Assembly (NCBI GenBank): GCA_004352715.1
Contig: SCFE01000085.1
Location: 137,500-201,499 of the forward strand
DNA length: 64,000 nucleotides
Reading direction: 5' to 3'
Source: Hofstenia miamia
Taxonomy: Eukaryota > Xenacoelomorpha > Acoela
The translations under genes and the position numbers were made by a program. Below, piece by piece: positions 1-11,658 of the stretch. How positions within the stretch are numbered: the stretch's first letter is position 1; each line of letters opens with the position of its first letter. Under the pieces are notes generated by a model. That model was not told the origin of the DNA, did not search any database, and was given only the letters and a program-made list of their open reading frames with translations.

Positions 1-30
<30 letters not shown>
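1..30. repeat. (AT)n microsatellite at the window edge
   Basis: Pure AT dinucleotide array running in from the left edge. Bases 31-690 after it are AT-rich, with no gene or element that I can recognise. Confidence 0.95.
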
Positions 31-33
<3 letters not shown>

Positions 34-695
34 TGAACTTCCATTATTATATTGAAAAATCAGGAATGTCATTAATGTTATAGCCATAATGCAAAATAAG
101 CTTTTTAATATTTGTTCAAATATCAAATTGCAAACACAACTTAACATTCTTTTGTAATATCATTAATTTTACTATATTCTGACAGGCAACAAAAACATTG
201 AGAAACATATATTAGATAAAGATACTATTGTGTGTTTAATTTTTCAATTTGACACTCTTTGCTTGTGAAAGCATTAAAATACGAAAACGTCATTCCTACT
301 ATTTATTTCAGAGTTGGATGCTGTAAAATAAATTTTCAGGCTGAATTACCAAAACTCAATTACAATGCTGTGTCAAAAGAGTGACGAAAAATGACGATTC
401 CTTACAAGATCGAATATTTACATGCAATTTTGCATATATTTCATCATTAGCTGCCTGGCGATGATGTTTGTTAGCCCGCACGACCCACTGGCAAATTTAT
501 TTCGTGCAATAGAAAAACCAATTTAAGAAGGATGTGGAACAGTCCCACATAAGGCCTACGAGCAGTCCTTGTACAACTAATTTTTTGCAATGTAGTCTCA
601 AGTTGCTTATTAAAGATATGAAACACCTTAAAATGCTGTTATAAATTTTAAATCGCATTGTAAAATTACATTTTATTTATTCCAGTATTGTATTA

Positions 696-700
696 TATAT

Positions 701-738
<38 letters not shown>

Positions 739-811
739 NNNNNNNNNNNNNNNNNNNNNNNNNNNNNNNNNNNNNNNNNNNNNNNNNNNNNNNNNNNNNA
801 TATATATATAT
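696..811. repeat. (AT)n array with assembly gap
   Basis: AT dinucleotide array interrupted by 61 Ns (739-799). The same pattern, a gap inside an AT array, recurs at every other internal gap longer than a few bases, so these arrays are where the assembly breaks. Confidence 0.9.
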
Positions 812-1218
812 ACGATAAGATAAGATAATCTATATTCATTTGAATTTTTTTACAATATTTTACTGATATTTCAAATTAATAGCGTCATTAACTACTATGT
901 ACAAAAAAATGAATAATAACAAAAATGAAATAAATAAAACAACACTGACTAAAAAATACACTGACTACGGATAGATTACTAATTTCGATTTATTGTATAA
1001 TCGTTATTATAAAATTTAAATCCTATCCATGATCTACCTGATATAAACTTTTGTTTGAGAAATAATAATTTTAATTCTTTTTTGAATTTTTTAAGGTTGT
1101 CTATTATTTTCATTTCTTTTGGCAATATATTCCAGTTATAAATTGCAGTATTAATAAAGGATTGACTAATGATATTTTTATATATATATATACATAGGGT
1201 GTCCCAAAAGTCACGCAA
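812..1218 (-). mobile_element. LINE 3' fragment (C-terminal tail of ORF2)
   Basis: On the minus strand, 979-1218 encodes a short peptide containing FINTAIYNWNILP followed by a Lys-rich stretch ending in LKLLFL. This resembles the end of non-LTR retrotransposon reverse-transcriptase proteins (R..V..WN.LP....). The fragment runs into a GATAA-type pentamer tail at 813-827, which on the element's own strand reads (TTATC)n and suits a LINE 3' end. The rest of the element is missing (5' truncated). The family is not resolved. Confidence 0.55.
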
Positions 1219-1220
1219 AA
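1196..1220. mobile_element. possible mariner-type terminal repeat
   Basis: The string GGTGTCCCAAAAGTCACGC directly after TA-rich sequence resembles ends of mariner-like elements. I found no matching inverted copy nearby, so this may be a solo end. Bases 1221-1690 show nothing recognisable. Confidence 0.25.
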
Positions 1221-1698
1221 TTTAAATTGTTGTAAATTGCTTCAGTCTACATTTTTTCTCGTAATTCTTTTTTTAATGGGGAGAACACAAACAGGAATTT
1301 CGTTAACCATAATCATTTTTACTATTTGACATTGTTTTCACATTAATCCGGGAATTATTGGAATACATACATTTGGAAAACAACTAAAATCTTAAACCAA
1401 CATAATTTGGCTGTGATTTGGTGTGCTTTTATAAAGTCAAGAGATGTAATATTTAAAAAATTATTGCTAAATAATAGGTTTTAAACCTTGGCGATTTCAT
1501 AATGAATTGCTTTATAATTATTAAAAACGAATATTAATAAAATCTATAATGTTTTTTAACACTAATACTCTGACATAAGATTTTTTTAACAAAGTAGATA
1601 TATTTTTATAATTCTAAAAATATGTTTGCCTATTAAAGATAATTCTTTTACTTTAAATGGCATAGAATGATAATTAACTCTATTTGACAACAGTTGAA

Positions 1699-1842
1699 TT
1701 AACCTTAATAAGAACATGCAGATATATTTCGACTTACAAAGTCATCGTCAGTTTTACAAATTATTCCCTCTAAATTTACTAGATTTTAAATTAATAATTA
1801 TAATTTTTAAATTTTAAAAAGTGGCAAGTTTAGTCTTCTTTT
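1699..1842 (-). repeat. left inverted arm (pLTR-like)
   Basis: Matches the reverse complement of 2213-2373 with only scattered mismatches and one roughly 10-base indel near the inner end. Outer end begins TTAACCTTAATAAG. Confidence 0.85.
1728..1751 (-). ncRNA. hammerhead-ribozyme-like core, left arm
   Basis: Read on the minus strand: CTGACGA, then T, then a perfect 5-bp stem GACTT/AAGTC with a TGT loop, then GAAA. This fits the hammerhead core CUGANGA - helix II - GAAA. I did not identify helices I and III or the NUH cleavage site with confidence, so activity is unproven. Confidence 0.5.
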
Positions 1843-2151
1843 GTGTTCAAACTGCACATTGAAAACATGATCAAAGAACTCAGAAAAATATCAATAATTA
1901 AAGAAAAAGTTAGATTTATATATAACAATCATAAACTAAGAACGAATTTGCAATTAAAATCTACAACTGAAGAAACCAAAAAGTCAAATATAATTTATCA
2001 AATAAAATGCACCTGTGGTGAGGGGTATATGGATTTTTCTAGAAGACAACTATCAAGAAGAATTAAAGAACATGAGTTTTGTTCTAATATATCTAATCAT
2101 CTAATTAAATGCGGACTAAATTTTGAAACAAAAATATTACATCATACGTAA
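1843..2151 (+). pseudogene. GIY-YIG endonuclease fragment, Penelope type
   Basis: About 100 residues with IIYQIKCTCGEGYMDFSRRQ followed by RRIKEHEF. The family pattern is (V/I)YKI.C..C...YIG.T.R.L..R..EH. The IY, Cys pair, Arg and EH positions are kept, but the YIG motif reads YMD, so the essential glycine is lost and nuclease activity is doubtful. No proper ATG opens this frame (the apparent start is a TTG) and the upstream reverse transcriptase is missing. It is best called a decayed 3' piece of a Penelope-like retroelement. Confidence 0.65.
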
Positions 2152-2212
2152 AATCAAGTAATTTAAAAATTATTGAAAGTATTTTTATAAAATCCTTGCA
2201 ACCGAGTTTGAG

Positions 2213-2373
2213 CGGAAAAGAAGACTATATTTATAAATTAAACTTGCCACTTTTTAAAATTTAAAAAATTAAAATTATTATCGTAAAATCTAGTAAATTT
2301 AGAGGGAATAATTTGTTAAACGGACGATGACTTTGTAAGTCGAAATATATCTGCATGTTCTTATTAAGGTTAA
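2213..2373 (+). repeat. right inverted arm (pLTR-like)
   Basis: Inverted partner of 1699-1842. It ends CTTATTAAGGTTAA, mirroring the start of the left arm. Confidence 0.85.
2321..2345 (+). ncRNA. hammerhead-like core, right arm (degenerate)
   Basis: Reads CGGACGA, T, GACTT-TGT-AAGTC, GAAA on the plus strand. Helix II is perfect, but the core CUGA has a G in place of U, a change expected to kill catalysis. The left-arm copy keeps the U. Confidence 0.45.
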
Positions 2374-2819
2374 CAGATGAATTGTTATGGCCAAATCGGG
2401 TTATAAAAAATAGGTGCAATATATTGTTGCAATGTCACTAAAATAATCCATCATTTTTTAACTGCTACTAAAAATATACTAACTATATATACAAATCCTT
2501 GGAGTAAATGTTCGTCCTCGGTTATTTATGTCATATTTCGTATTAAATATTCAATCCAAAGTGTATAGAAAGGCTACTATTGAACTGTGCGTTGGTCACT
2601 GTGCTTTCTTGTTTTACAAATATGTGTTGAGAATGCGCGCAAGCGAAGCGAATTTGTTGTTTACCTACTTGAGAAGTTGTATGTGGACGGGTCTCAGCTG
2701 GGATCGAACAACTGTTGGCAACTAGTTGCGAAGCCAAATACATCTGCGTGCAAACCATACAACTTTGAAATTACTACAAAATTTAATTACTCTAACAACA
2801 AAAGTCCGCGCGCTACCTC

Positions 2820-3145
2820 AGTTGATAATTATGAATCCAAACGGAATTTTGTATAGTACAACCCAATAAAATTATCACGCAAAGTTTCTTCTGTGACTGA
2901 ATATTTATAATGGTAATATTTTACACATTTCCAAGTATCTACGTGTAGCTATGGACTCGAAGTTCAACTCTCACATTAATATAACAGTTAGAAAATTAAC
3001 AATAGATATAAAAATTATGACACTAGTAGTTTCAGCGATTGAGAAAATACTTTTGTATGCATAAGTTGATAATTATTGAAGCTTAAAGAGAATTTTGTAT
3101 TGTACAGCTCAATAAAAATAATGACAATGTTTCTGCTGTGACTTT
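2820..3145 (+). repeat. diverged direct repeat, two units of about 80 bp
   Basis: 2820-2900 and 3062-3145 align: both run GTTGATAATTAT, then AATTTTGTAT.GTAC, CAATAAAA, and end TTTCT.CTGTGACT. They are separated by about 160 bp of unrelated sequence. Bases 2374-2819 hold nothing else recognised. Confidence 0.6.
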
Positions 3146-3149
3146 TGGA

Positions 3150-4140
3150 CCACTTTTATTTAATACCTTTTATCAACGATATGAACTTATATACAATACG
3201 CAAATGATACTTGTATGTTCTACGGCCACAAGTCATTAGATGTTACAGTAAAAATAGTAGAATCTGATCCACTAAGTACGCCTTTATGTAAAGAAAACAC
3301 AGTTTTGTTTAATGAATCTCTACTTTAGCAATACAAACAAAAATGTGACTATGAAAATGCAATTACTTCTGCCATTAATAATATTAAATATTTCGGAATA
3401 ATAATTGACTCAAAACCTTCATTTTCCGAACCTTTACCTCTCTGCCGAAAAAAATTGCTGCTGGCAAAAAAACAATTTCTCGCGTTGCTGACCAATTATC
3501 TCCTCATGAAAAAATTCAACAATTTCACACATTCGTTATGAGCCACTAAAAATTCCGGGAGTGTACTATTTTCAAATTTGAAGACATTAGTGGTTATTAA
3601 ACTTGAGCTGCATCATAACTGGGCCTTTAATGCTTGTAAACGACATTCTAGTAACATCAAAAATTGTTTTAAACCGTTTCCTTCTCGTCAACAATTGATA
3701 CAAATCAAATTTGCTCATTATTTTTCAAAGCTACTAAACAAATTGCGTTGAATAATAAAATAAAACTCTCTGAAATCAGAAGCACTCTCAATAGGTGATC
3801 TAAAAATACGTTGTCACTAGGTTCAAACATGAATTAATTGAAAGCTCATTTTTAAACGTAGGTATAAGGCAATGGAATTATATACCCAACAAAATTAACC
3901 AAACTAAGAAACTGCTGAATTTCGAAATTCAGGAAGATTTTGGACAGGGTAAAATTCTACAAAACTATTACACGATTACGAGAACTTACTCAAATTCTTA
4001 GGCAGTTTGCTAATGTAGGGCATTGTAAATTGCTTATTTTATATTATTTTAAAGACGCTATTTTGAGAATCAATCAGTTACATTCATTCTATTTCCTTCT
4101 TTTTATAAAGATTATCTTATTTTACCTTATTTATGTCCGC
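3150..4140 (+). mobile_element. LINE fragment, reverse-transcriptase 3' half, decayed
   Basis: Broken + frames carry landmarks of a non-LTR reverse transcriptase in the right order: GPLLFN with a following FINDMN-like segment near 3150-3190, the catalytic box as YANDT at 3197-3211 (YADDT expected, so the second Asp-box residue is altered), and the C-terminal QWNYIPNKIN segment near 3870. Several stops and frame shifts interrupt it. A TTATCTTATTTTACC stretch near 4122 may be the remains of the pentamer tail. Nonfunctional. Confidence 0.6.
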
Positions 4141-5514
4141 GATTTTTACCTCAATTCACTGCTGCTCTGTGTTGCGCTTGCTACCTCTGCTGTATTTTTG
4201 CTGATCTACCAAGCGTACTGCAACTAAACCTCCTGCATCATATTTGCTAGATGTGACGTCGAGTCTATTCCATCCAAACTCCCGATTGTGTCTACAGTAC
4301 ACTAGCTCCCCTTCTAAGTGAAGACTTATTGCTGTTTATCTTTCAGTTGCTGAAGGAATCCTATCCTCCCTCCCTCCATTAAGACGAAATTATAGGTACA
4401 TCCCACCCAAATTAAAAATTGTTTTTCTTCAATCTTAATTCTCCAAAACCTTAAGTGTTTTGTTTCTACTTGCTTAAGCTTACATAGATCGTAAATTATG
4501 TTTACTTTGGCACAAACTACTTCAAATTTAGATCTCTCTGTGGAAACCTTTAACGCCTCAGAAAATATGAGTAATTTATCTTTCAACCAAAACGTATATA
4601 TATATATATATACATATAGTTATGTAAGTCCTTTGAAAAGGGCCCAAATTTTTCGAACTGCAAAAAGATTAAATTTTCTTGGCTCTGAAGACAATAACCT
4701 AAATCACAAATTTAAATTCTACAAAGTACTAAGCCGTTCACGAAATATCAATCAGCTGTTCAAATCTCTACAAGTCATAGGTTCCCCTTCTAAGTATGCC
4801 AGTTGAAATCGAAGAAACATTGATTGTTCGCACATGATAATGAGAAAAGGGGGGGTTTAAAATCATTCAGTCAATTTGAGCACATTCAATATAAAACCAT
4901 AATAAATACAAATTTTTAAACTCTCAACTTCTAAATCCATTATTGGAACGCAAAACCTTGTCAATTATTGGGTTGAGAATATACGAGTTAGCAATGTTTT
5001 CTATGTAGTTGGAGATCTTTGGGTTGCAGCAAACTGCCCTGCACTAACAGTTTGCAAGAACTACTATTATACTGGGCATTATAAATTCCAAAGAAGTGTA
5101 CATGAGCCCGAATGGTACATAGAAGTCGTTGAAAAATATACTGAAGGCACTGTAACTGAGAACTCTTGAATCATTGACAAATCGACATCGAGCAGTTAGA
5201 GAACTGAGGTGTTTCTGAGACACCTCAAACAAATGACAATATTATGAAAACTACAGACTGTAATAGCCAAAAATTGAACCAAAAATTGCTTTTCCCAACA
5301 TAAGACAGGTCCAAAACGTAATTGGAGAAATTGTAGTAGAGTCAAATGAACTAGAGAAACATTTAACGCTGCTGCCATAGGGAAATGGCCAAACCATTTT
5401 TCTAGCAATTCCAATGTACTTCACGTCTGCTAGCTCTTATAAGCTACACCAGCGATAGCAGCACTTGTTCAACATTCTAAGCTCTGCTTCTTCATCTTCT
5501 TCTCTCCATTCAAT
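4141..5514. other. no recognised gene
   Basis: Only short chance frames. A short AT array lies near 4593-4612. Nothing else can be supported. Confidence 0.6.
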
Positions 5515-6312
5515 ATGAAATTGACTTCGCTTAAAGTTACCAACTTCAATGTAAATGGTGTCACAAGTTAAATAAAATTTTACAAAATTCTGCAACACTG
5601 CTTGTATATAAACCTGATTATGTCTTCATACAAGAAACCAAAATTGAGAAACATTCTTCTAATATTCAGAATTACCTGCAATCAAAAATCTTCCTGTGGT
5701 TTTTAACAACAAAATCCGTACCTTTCAAGGAGATGTATTGACATTAATAAACAGTATAAGCCAACAACTACATCTTTAATAACAATGTGATACCGCACAA
5801 ATCCTCATAACAAAAAACCCAAGACTATGATTGTAAACTGAAATTTGGGAAAACACACATATAAAGAGATGGGAAATTATATTGCAGTAGCTATACACAG
5901 ATTGCAAATCCAGTCAATAATTTGCTTGGGAGATTTGAACTGCCATTATTGTAAATGCCTAAAAATCTTGAACATACGCATCAAAATAGCCTTACCACCT
6001 ATTCTTCCAGGATAGATCACTGCTTCGCATCGTCAAATCAAATTCCATTGATATCAATGCAGTTAACGCCAAAATATCTGACCACAAGCCTTTGTTAACA
6101 TGTTTTCAACAAGAACATTATCACGGGCCTATCACATGGCAAATGAGATCTTCAACAATAGAAAAACATCTCAATGAAATACATAGTTTCATCATACAAT
6201 GTAAGTGTAAGTGGACACTTATGAACATTAAGTTTGTTTAGAGATTTGTCCGTTTTCCAAATTGTAAGTAAGATCTCTAAATATTGAATATTTTATCTTA
6301 TCTTATCAAATT
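5515..6312 (+). mobile_element. LINE fragment: APE-type endonuclease domain
   Basis: Broken + frames contain the ordered signatures of the apurinic-like endonuclease of non-LTR retrotransposons: an N-terminal TNFNVNG block near 5540, PDYVFIQETK near 5612 with the metal-binding Glu, GDLNCH near 5930, and SDHKPL near 6080 with the catalytic Asp-His. No reverse transcriptase follows; instead the sequence soon reaches TTTTATCTTATCTTATC at 6294-6310, the same pentamer tail as at other LINE ends here. It appears to be an internally deleted, dead copy. Confidence 0.6.
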
Positions 6313-7345
6313 TGGCAAGAGCTTACCCATGTTATATTCACAGGAAAAAATTAAAACGGGTTCATGGACTAGATTTCGGGCTAATAACTAAAATCACCAC
6401 ACATAAATGTGGTTTTTCGATTGAAGTTTGCTGCTGTGAAGTGCGGTCTTGCCGCACGAGCATTTAAATGACAAGGGATGGATCATCCAGATAGACTGTC
6501 CAGTTTATTTAGTGCTTTGAATGTAACAATATCAAGCAGTAGAAAAAAAGAATTGATTTGAATTCTTGGAAATTTATTTATCTGACCAATGCAATTGTTG
6601 CAATTATTTGTTCAGCCGGGAAGTCAAAAAAATATAGTCTGGCACTGTTTTATAACCCTAACACGTTCAGATTCATTGAAGTCAGTAAGCAGATAATTTA
6701 TTATCAATGCTGCTAATGCAATTTTTAAAAATTTTAAAGATCTCTTTTTCCTGTAACCAATTTTAAAGAGGGTGGAATACATAACTATGTTCAATCGTTA
6801 AATAAAATAGTGTTCTAATAACTTTTTATATTATCTTTACTATTTATCCCCTTAAGACACATTGTGTACAATTGTACATATGTAGAAACTTGATATTTAT
6901 TGAGAAATAAATTTATATTCAAACCTTGAATATCTTTGTTTATTCAATTAAGCTACTTTTTAGTTATTTTAAAATTAATTTGGTCTAAATTTTTGTATAA
7001 TTCAGCATTGAAGCAACCTTTTAAAAATTAGCATTCCCCAAAATGGAGAATATAGTGAAATATTAACAATAAATATGAAAATATTAACAATAGAAAAAAT
7101 TCATTAATGTCATTAGAAGCAATAGAGAGAAACAGTGCTGAGCCGCCATATAATTTTTTTTTGCACTTCCATACAATGTGCATGTCTGAAGGGGTTATAT
7201 TCAATGATTTACAGAAATTGAATTAGTCACGTTAGTTATTCTCTTTAAGCAAACAAAAATAAACGAAATAACATCTATCAATAATATGTTGTTAAAATCT
7301 CATTGAGAACGAATGAATTAACTAAATATAATGAAACGTTGTACT

Positions 7346-7381
<36 letters not shown>

Positions 7382-8774
7382 CAAATCTAGGAAAACATAT
7401 TATATCAAATGTTGGAATTTAACCGTTAGATATCAACATATAAAACAATGATGTATTCTTTGCTAACAACTAGTGATTAGGTAGACTATATGCACCAAAC
7501 GATTAACCAAAAATTATTTTTGTTAGTAATCTATTTCTGAAAGACACTAATGGAAGAATAAAATAAAGTGTGTTTATTATTGCATTTGACTGTATCTGCC
7601 ATAATTCAATTGTGCTTTCAGGTGATTTGCTGATAAAAAATGACCTATTTGCTGGAAAGTTAAGTGTTTTTATATTGAAGGAAGTAAATCTTATGGAATG
7701 GAAGCAGTGTTGTACAGAAAGAAGTACATGGTAGAATGTTAACAAATTTTCGTCAAATATTGAAAAAACTAAAATGATCATGATGCCCATGTCAGAAAAT
7801 CCTGTGTGCGCCTATGACCCTCTGTTATAATTGGCCATGGTACCTACTGAATGGTAGCATTTAATACACCAAAGAGCATTTTTGCAAGATCATATTGATC
7901 AACTAGTATACCGAGACTAAATATATTCGAAATTTCAGTCAAATTGTGAGCGAGTTTTTTAAAACAGCAATTTTGTTTAATTTAATTCCCTGTAAAAAAC
8001 ATAAAAGACTGTTACCAAATAGCAATAAGAGACATACAATCGTTGATGATTCAATTAGTATGTTTTAAAGATTGCTCTATCTTTAAGGTATTGAAAATTT
8101 AAATTACGCATTTTCATTTATAAAGCTCTCAAATTCCTTTACTACTTACGAGAAGATACGCAAACCTATCAGTGCAGTGGTGTAACTAACTTTAATAAGG
8201 TTTACATTATTATTTTGTATTGATGTCAATATTTGTTGTAAAAAAACTTTGCAAATCTTTACTTAGGTTCAATGACATCATGTGAAATAATTCTTATCAA
8301 TAGAACAAATATATCAATCTGTACTAGAAAGTGTTTGTTTATTTTTCTATTACTAATTCGCTTAAGCTTGGCTGACATTCAAATTTTCAATTTCAGGTAA
8401 GAATCTATTCAATTTCACGATTTCAAATCAGACCTCACTTTAATTTGCAATCATTGTGTAAATATACTTCTTTTGCATGTATATTATGCAAGAATCTTCT
8501 TCAATTCTGCATGATTGAAAAAATTAATGTTAAGTTACACCCAAAGTTAATGAACTAGTTCACTTTCCCCGAAGATGATTCAATATGTATTGTAAATGTA
8601 TTTTGCTCAAACAATCAACCTATTTTTCAAAAAGCTGTGGAGCTTTCTTGGTGATACTTAGTGACTTTCGGAGATTCTGACCCCTTGTAAAAATTTTCTA
8701 AATATCTGCTCATTGTTATTCAATAGAGGGCCAAGTCTTTTAAACTTTGGAAAAGCTTTTTACTATTGTTATGA
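6313..8774. other. no recognised gene; one AT array
   Basis: AT-rich, with an (AT)n array at about 7349-7377. The 95-codon minus frame at 7503-7790 has no recognisable motif and base composition like its surroundings, so I do not call it. Confidence 0.6.
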
Positions 8775-9432
8775 AAAAAATATGTAAAATAATAATGAAC
8801 AATATTATATTTGATAAGATATGAATAAATTCTAATGAATTCTATCATCTCCAATTACAAAATCGATGTTTAACATATTTCAAAAAATCCCCAAATTTTG
8901 AGAATGGCTGATGTCCTCAGCAATAATTCTGGTGTCCCTTTTCTGAACATTTCAAGTTCATAGTACTGGTATAAGGATTATGTTTGCAGTCCAATTGAGA
9001 GCGCCTGGGCTGAACTCCAAAGAGCAATTGTCGCTACCAGGGCTCAAAATGTCACTGAACTGCGTTCTGGGCTAGAAGTAGAGTGGCGCCCTACAACGTT
9101 CGAGTTCTGCGCTTCAGTGGTGGAATCAATGCTTCGACGCTGTGGTCTGTTGTGGAAACAGAATTGCGGACATGTTGGATATTGATAAGTGTTGAAAGCT
9201 TTTGTCCATCCAATGAACTAGTGAAACAATTTTTCCGTGGTGTAATTTCTTCTTTTATTTTCTGTAATGAACATTTTATTGCTAAAAATTAAGTTTTGAA
9301 TACATTCTTACTTTTTCCAAAGTTTGGTTGCATTAGTTTTAAATTTAATCATATCAAAAGCAAATTATTAAGTTAATTAAAGGTGTTCCAAAAATTTTGT
9401 CCCTATCTGTATATTATACCATTCCTTACCGC
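8775..9432 (+). repeat. first copy of a 658-bp duplication flanking a 1-N gap
   Basis: Matches 9434-10091 at an offset of 659 with roughly a dozen substitutions that I could see (about 2 percent). The copy boundary coincides with the single N at 9433, which points to an assembly or haplotype artefact. Confidence 0.85.
8964..9185 (+). pseudogene. Tc1/mariner transposase C-terminal end (copy 1)
   Basis: An open stretch of 73 codons, preceded by an in-frame TAG, contains SPIESAWAELQRAI, then NVTELRSGLEVEW, then VESMLRRC and NCGHVGY before TGA. This is the end of a Tc1-type transposase (SP(DL)NPIENLW.ELKR..., ..EEW..., ..SM.RRC..., GGHT.Y). The Glu of the PIE motif, the last residue of the DDE catalytic triad in Tc1-type enzymes, is present. 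The DNA-binding half and the first two acidic residues are not. The element ends near 9415 in GTGTTCCAAAAATTTTGTCC, a plausible terminal inverted repeat. Confidence 0.75.
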
Positions 9433-9433
9433 N

Positions 9434-10091
9434 AAAAAATATGTAAAATAATAATGAACAATATTATATTTGATAAGATATGAATAAATTCTAATGAATT
9501 CTATCATCTCCAATTACAAAATCGATGTTTAACATATTTCAAAAAATCCCCAAATTTTGAGAATGGCTGATGTCCTCAGCAATAATTCTGGTGTCCCTTT
9601 TCTGAACATTTCAAGTTCATAGTACTGGTATAAGGATTATGTTTGCAGTCCAATTGAGAGCGCCTGGGCTGAACTCCAAAGAGCAATTGTCGCTACGAGG
9701 CCTCAAAATGTCACTGAACTGCGTTCTGGGCTAGAAGTAGAGTGGCGCCCTACACCGTTCGAGTTCTGCGCTTCAGTGGTGGAATCAATGCTTCGACGCT
9801 GTGGTCTGTTGTGGAAACAGAATTGCGGACATGTTGGATATTGATAAGTGTTGAAAGCGTTTGTCCATCCAATGAACTAGTGAAACAATGTTTCCGTGAT
9901 GTAATTTCTTCTGTTATTGTCTGTAATGAACATTTTATTGCTAAAAATTAAGTTTTGAATACATTCTTACTTTTTCCAAAGTTTGGTTGCATTAGTTTTA
10001 AATTTAATCATATCAAAAGCAAATTATTAAGTTAATTAGAGGTGTTCCAAAACTTTTGTCCCTATCTGTATATTATACTATTCTTTACTGC
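9434..10091 (+). repeat. second copy of the 658-bp duplication
   Basis: Near-identical to 8775-9432; see that entry. Differences include three C/T changes at the very end and paired changes inside the transposase fragment. Confidence 0.85.
9623..9844 (+). pseudogene. Tc1/mariner transposase C-terminal end (copy 2)
   Basis: Same 73-codon fragment as at 8964-9185, still open, differing at a few codons. It ends near 10074 in the same GTGTTCCAAAACTTTTGTCC terminal-repeat-like sequence. Probably the other haplotype of the same locus. Confidence 0.7.
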
Positions 10092-10604
10092 AATTTTGAT
10101 AAATTAATTCATTTTCTTTATGTATTTGTCTAATAAGCAATAGTTATATTTTACTTTACTTTAGTGTACGAGGATTTAAGTAAGCAAAAGTAAAATAAAT
10201 TGCAAAAATCTCTGGCTGCTTTACTTACTTAGGCAAGATTATATAATAAAATCTTTATTAATTTATTCTTGAAGTCTAAAAGTAGCATGAAAATATTATT
10301 CCAGAATCTTCAAAATACTAAGAGTTCAAATAATATGGAAAATGAACTATGTCACTGAGTAAATTCAATTATTTAATCTATTTAATCAATTCCCTTTACG
10401 TCATAAAGTGATGGATTGCTAATTTATGTGTTTTTTATCAATTGCATAATTTTCTCATTTTGTCTTACAAATTACCCACACTTACTAGGACAAAGCCTCA
10501 TCAACAGTTTGCTACATTAATGTAAAACCACAAACTTCAAACATCAAACTATAAGTGGTAAGAGTCAGATTCCCTTTAATTCATTAATATTAATATTTTT
10601 AAAA

Positions 10605-10605
<1 letters not shown>

Positions 10606-10638
<33 letters not shown>

Positions 10639-11658
10639 NNNNNNNNNNNNNNNNNNNNNNNNNNNNNNNNNNNNNNNNNNNNNNNNNNNNNNNNNNNNNN
10701 NNNNNNNNNNNNNNNNNNNNNNNNNNNNNNNNNNNNNNNNNNNNNNNNNNNNNNNNNNNNNNNNNNNNNNNNNNNNNNNNNNNNNNNNNNNNNNNNNNNN
10801 NNNNNNNNNNNNNNNNNNNNNNNNNNNNNNNNNNNNNNNNNNNNNNNNNNNNNNNNNNNNNNNNNNNNNNNNNNNNNNNNNNNNNNNNNNNNNNNNNNNN
10901 NNNNNNNNNNNNNNNNNNNNNNNNNNNNNNNNNNNNNNNNNNNNNNNNNNNNNNNNNNNNNNNNNNNNNNNNNNNNNNNNNNNNNNNNNNNNNNNNNNNN
11001 NNNNNNNNNNNNNNNNNNNNNNNNNNNNNNNNNNNNNNNNNNNNNNNNNNNNNNNNNNNNNNNNNNNNNNNNNNNNNNNNNNNNNNNNNNNNNNNNNNNN
11101 NNNNNNNNNNNNNNNNNNNNNNNNNNNNNNNNNNNNNNNNNNNNNNNNNNNNNNNNNNNNNNNNNNNNNNNNNNNNNNNNNNNNNNNNNNNNNNNNNNNN
11201 NNNNNNNNNNNNNNNNNNNNNNNNNNNNNNNNNNNNNNNNNNNNNNNNNNNNNNNNNNNNNNNNNNNNNNNNNNNNNNNNNNNNNNNNNNNNNNNNNNNN
11301 NNNNNNNNNNNNNNNNNNNNNNNNNNNNNNNNNNNNNNNNNNNNNNNNNNNNNNNNNNNNNNNNNNNNNNNNNNNNNNNNNNNNNNNNNNNNNNNNNNNN
11401 NNNNNNNNNNNNNNNNNNNNNNNNNNNNNNNNNNNNNNNNNNNNNNNNNNNNNNNNNNNNNNNNNNNNNNNNNNNNNNNNNNNNNNNNNNNNNNNNNNNN
11501 NNNNNNNNNNNNNNNNNNNNNNNNNNNNNNNNNNNNNNNNNNNNNNNNNNNNNNNNNNNNNNNNNNNNNNNNNNNNNNNNNNNNNNNNNNNNNNNNNNNN
11601 NNNNNNNNNNNNNNNNNNNNNNNNNNNNNNNNNNNNNNTATATATATATATATATATA
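10606..11658. repeat. (AT)n array with 1000-N gap
   Basis: The AT array flanks a gap of exactly 1000 Ns (10639-11638), probably a default gap length. The long frame of unknown residues across it is not a gene. The flanks at 10092-10605 and 11659-12109 hold no recognised feature. Confidence 0.9.

Larger units (their letters stand above)
1699..2373 (+). mobile_element. Penelope-like element remnant flanked by inverted repeats
   Basis: A GIY-YIG-like coding fragment (1843-2151) lies between two near-identical arms of about 135 bp in inverted orientation (about 1699-1832 and 2239-2373), with a further short match on the inner side (TAGTCTTCTTTT). Penelope-like elements are known for a C-terminal GIY-YIG endonuclease, for LTR-like pLTRs in direct or inverted arrangement, and for hammerhead ribozymes in those pLTRs; all three signs are present. 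The reverse transcriptase part is absent, so this is a short non-autonomous remnant. Assignment is by inference from this combination. Confidence 0.7.

Noticed and set aside
2528-2856. Three overlapping frames on both strands near 2.5-2.9 kb
   Set aside because: No motif in any of them; the slightly higher GC content explains the open frames.
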